This document shows, piece by piece, positions 28,809 to 32,536 of a stretch of DNA of 32,536 nt. Both the position numbers and the translations under genes were made by a program. The notes beneath the pieces were generated by a model. The model made no database searches and was not told the DNA's origin. It saw nothing but the letters and a program-made list of their open reading frames with translations. Source of the stretch: Chara braunii (Eukaryota; Streptophyta; Charophyceae; Charales; Characeae); assembly GCA_003427395.1 (NCBI GenBank), contig BFEA01000155.1, forward strand, positions 1,914,819-1,947,354, written 5' to 3'. Numbering within the stretch: the stretch's first letter is position 1; each line of letters starts with the position of its first letter.

Positions 28809-29457
28809 TTGGATTGAGGAGTGCCTCCGACAGAGGTTCCCTTGTCTAACCGAAAACCGACAGTGTCCTAGGGAATTCCACTGTGCCACAACCAGTGATC
28901 CACGGTGTTCCGATTTCCCCGCCGCGGACCACACTCACTACTTTATTTCCCCTGGCTTTGTCATTATCTCCAGTAACTTCCCTCCCTTCTGTCTTCTTCT
29001 CCCATATCACCAACTCAGGGTTATCCCGTGGAAAGCCATAGCTCCCTACTGGCGCAGCACGCCCTGCGGAAATTGCCGACAACGCGGCAACCAGAGAGCC
29101 TCGGGACCGCGAGGGCCCAACCAGAACGTACGACGACCGGCGCCATGTGGTGACAACCGACGACCAGACTCATCGGGATCACACTCACCCGGAAGGGATC
29201 TTCCGATGAACCGCCGTCCTCAACACAGATGGACCGCACGACCATAAATGACCTGCGCATGCCATCTGCCTTATGACCCGAAGTGGTCCGCCCTCTCTGC
29301 CAAATTGCACCTGTGCCCCCGAACAACTCTGCCACAGGAGATCTCAGTTCTGACCTGGGACTCCACCCCCACTTTCCCAAAAATCCTTGGCCCACCCCTT
29401 TTCGCACTTCCAGGCCCACATCTCACTCCGATCAGGAAGTCGCGCTGGGCGTGAGGT
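28809..29457 (+). repeat. 3' LTR-like repeat
   Basis: Colinear with 20384-21033 and about 94% alike by eye. Homology stops at GTGAGGTT, exactly where the 5' copy meets the primer binding site. An open frame runs from upstream through most of it (to 29247). Confidence 0.85.
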
Positions 29458-29584
29458 TTGGGCGTCACACGCTCCTTACCAACTTAGCTACGCCGCTGGA
29501 TTGGACCCATCTTCCGGCCTGTACACAAAGGTAAAAAACAAAACAAAAAAAACCTACTAATAGAACGCCGGGTCTATGCAGCTG

Positions 29585-29700
29585 TACTGTATCCTTTTTT
29601 TTTTTTTGGATACTAGACGGAGGTACTGGGGGTAAGCAGAGATGCCTACCCCCTGCTCAGCCCGGTTGAAGCAGACGCCGTGCAAGCCTGATTGCACGGG
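29585..29700 (+). other. Three hairpins downstream of the gypsy element
   Basis: GTATCC (29589-29594), a T13 loop and GGATAC (29608-29613). GGGGGTA (29628-29634) with TACCCCC (29647-29653). CGTGCAA (29679-29685) with TTGCACG (29692-29698). All are perfect matches. Confidence 0.55.
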
Positions 29701-29783
29701 GACTTCGGGAGCTACGTTTGAACATGCCACTACAGGTCTTCATGAGGGTGCACAGTGACTCCCATCTAGCTTAGTTGTGTGGT

Positions 29784-30369
29784 GATGGTAGAGAGCTGGG
29801 TATCCTCCGTTCCCTCGTATGTCCCTGGAGCCCGTTCCGGCCATGACACCCCCGACATCCCGTACTAAGGAACTGGTATGCCAGCCTCAACCCTATGCTA
29901 CGTACTAGGAGGATAGCCAACACTAGGTCATGAGTTATGGACTGAGTTTCTTTATCCTTATGTTGTCTTCTTACTACAGTGTACTATGATGTTGATGGTA
30001 GAGAGATGGGGATCCTCCGTTACCTCGTATATCCCTGGAGCCCGTTCCGGCCCCGCGGTAAGGTGCAGTATCTCCTGACACCCCCGACATCCGTACTAAG
30101 GACTGCTATGCCAGCCTCAACTCTAAGGTACGTACTAGGAGGATAGCCCACCCTCAATCGGGAATAATGGACTGTATATATTGACCTGGATAATCTCTAA
30201 GCCCTGTGTTGTATGGTAATCTGAGAGCAGACAATCCTCTGTTCCCTCGTATGTCCCTGGAGCCCGTTCCGGCCCTGCGGTAAAGTGCACTATCTCCTGA
30301 CACTCCCGACATCCCGTACTAAGGAACTGCTATGCCCGCCTCAATCCTTTGACCACGTACTAAGAGGAT
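29784..30369. repeat. Three tandem stem-bounded modules, period about 210-220 bp
   Basis: Units start at about 29784, 29994 and 30213. They share CCCTCGTAT, CCCTGGAGCCCGTTCCGGCC, CCCGACATCC, GTACTAAGGA, TATGCC.GCCTCAA and CACGTACTA/TACGTACTA. Unit 1 lacks about 26 bases after TTCCGGCC. Each unit is bounded by complementary ends: TATCCTCC (29801-29808) with GGAGGATA (29908-29915), ATCCTCC (30012-30018) with GGAGGAT (30138-30144), and ATCCTCT (30234-30240) with AGAGGAT (30363-30369). Confidence 0.85.
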
Positions 30370-30377
30370 GACCAGCC

Positions 30378-30452
30378 CTAAGTTACAGTCTGGTATCGAA
30401 CACAGGACCTTATGTGAATCGTGCAAGTGACCTAACCTATTGACATACACTG
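30378..30452 (-). other. tRNA-like sequence with A and B boxes, decayed
   Basis: On the minus strand, TATGTCAATAGGTTAG (degenerate A box) is followed by GTCCTGTGTTCGATACC (B box TTCGATACC) at tRNA-like spacing. The stems no longer pair well. It directly precedes, in minus-strand direction, the stem-bounded modules. Confidence 0.5.
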
Positions 30453-30480
30453 TGAAATAGTCTGTAGCTGTGCTCTGCTG

Positions 30481-30850
30481 GGCTCGAGTAAACCGGACTA
30501 CGCGAGCCACCCAGCAGTCTCATGACAACCCCGTAGACCAAGAACATCAGGATACCCACCATCGCCCAGTCCCCACATACAACAACCATGGACTACCCCT
30601 TGGGTGGTGCGCAGGCAGTGTCTGTAATAACTTACCTGCGTCATCCCAAGGGGGTGTGTGTCCAGGGCTCGAGTAAACCGGACTATGCGAGCCACCCAGC
30701 AGTCTCATGACAACCCCGTAGACCAAGAACATCAGGATACCAACCATCGCCCAGTCCCCACATACGACAACCATGGACTACCCCTTGGGTGGTGCACAGG
30801 CAGTGTCTGTAATAACTTACCTGCGTCATCCCAAGGGCATGTGTGTCCAG
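30481..30850. repeat. 185-bp tandem duplication, about 97% identical
   Basis: Units 30481-30665 and 30666-30850 both start GGCTCGAGTAAACCGGACTA and differ at about six positions. This is the youngest duplication in the window. It contains open frames in both strands only because no stop has arisen. I recognise no protein. Confidence 0.93.
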
Positions 30851-30902
30851 CCGTGCGTCATTCTAACGCCCTGCCTGTGTCCATGCGCAAGGCTGTGGAG
30901 TT

Positions 30903-30974
30903 TTGAACCCGCAACCTTATACCACAATGCGCATTTCCAACCGGTGGTCTAACCACTGAGCTACAGGGTCATCA
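30903..30974 (-). other. tRNA-like sequence with A and B boxes
   Basis: On the minus strand, TGTAGCTCAGTGGTTAGACC is a good A box and D-arm region. GTTGCGGGTTCAAAAC follows as T arm and B box, 43 bases later. The acceptor and T stems do not close, so it is a pseudogene or the head of a short interspersed element. The 185-bp tandem units lie directly downstream on the minus strand. Confidence 0.6.
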
Positions 30975-31468
30975 TTCAGTCTAGATATGGCGATAGTGGG
31001 CCTGGTGGGTTATCGCCTGGTGGGTGGGTTCTATTCGGGGGATGGTTGTGGCCCCTAACTAACCGCGACGACGTATCGGGCACGGTCGATGGCGGGTAGG
31101 AGCTACTGCGGACGTACGCACACTGGTAGTTCTTTCAGAACAGGAAATGTATCTGACTCTAATTACGTCCACGACTGGAGGAATCGGACTGAGATCACGT
31201 CCAGAGCCCAGAGCTTAGTAGGAAAAAAAAGTCCTGGTATGAATGAGTATGCACAGATTCTCTTTTTTCCCTTGTCTCTTTTTTCTAGCTCCTGTTTTGA
31301 GGAAAGTTTCGGAAAGTTTCGGACCCCTGGGGCAAGGTCCCACTAGCAAAGCGGATCGGATCGAATGCCTGAATCTGGACGAGTTTATGGAGATGTGCAG
31401 GAAATCGAGATTGATTCAACTGCTTTTCTGCATCTGTGCTTAAAACACATCCAGATTCCGGAGCTCTC
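30975..31468. other. No gene recognised
   Basis: It contains CCTGGTGGGT repeated near 31006-31026 and GGAAAGTTTC repeated at about 31301-31320 after a T-rich, CTAG-ending tract that could serve as a splice acceptor. The frame that follows (to 31443) has no motif I know. Confidence 0.4.
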
Positions 31469-31568
31469 GTGGGACCTACATAGGTCCCACTTGCACGGAC
31501 GGATTACGAGATTCTGACCGTTGATCTCTGCTATCTACGGTCAATATCTCTTAATTCGTGTAAGTGGG
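31469..31568. other. Palindrome and nested foldback
   Basis: GTGGGACCTA (31469-31478) and TAGGTCCCAC (31481-31490) form a perfect 10-bp palindrome with a 2-base centre. Overlapping it, CCCACTTGCACG (31486-31497) pairs with CGTGTAAGTGGG (31557-31568) with one mismatch. Inside that, GAGAT (31509-31513) pairs with ATCTC (31546-31550) and TGACCGT (31515-31521) with ACGGTCA (31537-31543). It resembles a tiny foldback element or a hairpin RNA precursor. Confidence 0.6.
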
Positions 31569-31791
31569 ATCTAGCTCCCGGTCTGTTTTTTTGTCAAACG
31601 TTCTATGTGTGGGTCCTAATCAGCCAACCACGAAGGGGAACAGTAGAGCGGTCGAAGCCGAAAACGGGACCAGGGGGGCTGTATGGAACGAAGAGCGGCG
31701 GAGCTCATTCCTGACCACCGAAGGCGGACGACAAACTGTCCCAATCCAATCCAGGCCAGGGTTACATGCATCGGCCCATCTATCCGACTTT

Positions 31792-31873
<82 letters not shown>

Positions 31874-32027
31874 CGGGGGGAGAGAGAGAGATGCGCACAG
31901 GGAAGAGGAGGAGGAGGAGCAGCGTCTCGCGAGACGACCACGTGGCGACACGTGGCACGTGGACACACGTGGACGGCTTTGCCCTCGGCTTTCCTCAGAT
32001 CGGCGCGCAGCTTGCCTCGCCGGCACA

Positions 32028-32088
<61 letters not shown>

Positions 32089-32536
32089 GGTGCTACCATA
32101 TCTCCTGCGTTGGCGGGTGTAGAGGACGAACGATCCGTACAGAACGGAGATAAGTGCTTGGGAAGGTAAGCGGCAGCTTCTTTTTTTTTTTTTGTTTTTT
32201 TTTTTTTTAATAACGTGCAGAGAGTTGGCGCTCGGGGGAAAGAAAAAGTAAGGGAAAAAGGGAAAAAAAAAGAAAAGAAATTAAGAAAGGTTTAAGAAAC
32301 TTCGAGAGGGAAAAAAAAAAAAAAAAAAGAATGCAGGTGATGTAGAGCAGAGTAGGAGTGTGTTGATAGGATTTGGATTTGGAATGGGTGGGCGGTTTTG
32401 CTGAGGTACCCTCTTTTTTTCTCCCTTGAGTTCGTTTTTACGTTCTTCATCATTTCGTTGAGGCCTCCCCTTTCACTTTATGTGTGTGTCTTTTTGCAAA
32501 CCCCCTCCCCTGCCCGTTCCGCTGCGGCGCCCTCCC
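31569..32536. repeat. Microsatellite-rich end of window
   Basis: (GA)n with a G run at about 31795-31890, (CA)n at 32024-32062 directly followed by (GA)n to 32088, T runs at 32181-32208 and A runs near 32309-32327. Between them I see no protein motif. Long frames across the GA and CA tracts are artefacts. Confidence 0.85.

Larger units (their letters stand above)
20384..29457 (+). mobile_element. Ty3/gypsy LTR retrotransposon with extra 3' ORF, decayed
   Basis: Two direct repeats of about 650 bp flank, in order, a primer binding site, gag with a zinc knuckle, an aspartic protease, RT, RNase H and integrase. RT before integrase places it in Ty3/gypsy rather than Ty1/copia. An extra ORF follows integrase in the sense direction. 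There are at least 13 in-frame stops and several frame changes, so the copy is dead. No chromodomain is visible at the integrase C-terminus. I found no target-site duplication and no polypurine tract. Confidence 0.93.

Noticed and set aside
29784-30850. CRISPR-like array
   Set aside because: Units are about 185-220 bp with repeated interiors, not short repeats with unique spacers, and the context is eukaryotic.
31564-32169. Long frames on both strands across the GA and CA tracts
   Set aside because: Dinucleotide repeats give stop-free Arg-Glu, Ser-Leu or Cys-Val strings in several frames, so length means nothing here.

Overview
The window looks like repeat-dominated nuclear DNA from a plant-lineage eukaryote. 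There is no bacterial-style gene packing. The sequence is full of decayed LINE and Ty3/gypsy retrotransposons, GA, CA and CAT microsatellites, poly(A)/poly(T) tracts and tRNA-derived fragments. The peptides of the gypsy element, especially its acidic third ORF, resemble what I remember of the charophyte alga Chara braunii. That is recollection, not a search; I hold it at about 0.6. I see no intact host gene.

Layout. 1-6037: a plus-strand LINE with an unusual ORF1 and an ORF2 carrying an APE endonuclease, reverse transcriptase (RT) and a C-terminal zinc-binding region. It is broken by a few stops and by frameshifts, most at homopolymer runs. 6038-9480: short tandem repeats, GA and GT tracts and an A/T stretch with scattered Ns. 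9481-13545: a minus-strand LINE relic split in two by about 2.7 kb of foreign DNA that carries two diverged copies of a 500-bp repeat (R1). 13546-18545: a patchwork of hairpins, tandem repeats, a third R1 copy, an R2/R3 repeat array around a 195-N gap, and a tRNA-Ser-derived fragment. 18546-20383: non-coding sequence with no recognised gene.

20384-29457: a roughly 9.1-kb Ty3/gypsy element. It has two LTR-like repeats (about 94% alike by eye), an initiator-Met-type primer binding site, gag, protease, RT, RNase H, a PHD-like zinc finger, integrase, and a third ORF whose ATG overlaps the pol stop as ATGA. All thirteen in-frame stops I found in it are TGA or TAG, none TAA.

29458-30972: hairpins, three copies of a stem-bounded module, two 185-bp tandem units and two minus-strand tRNA-like heads. 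30973-32536: a foldback near 31.5 kb, then GA, CA, T and A tracts.

The strongest candidates for something undescribed are the PHD-like finger inside the gypsy polyprotein, the translationally overlapping accessory ORF, the duplicated domain in the LINE ORF1, and the tRNA-headed array with a covarying closing stem.
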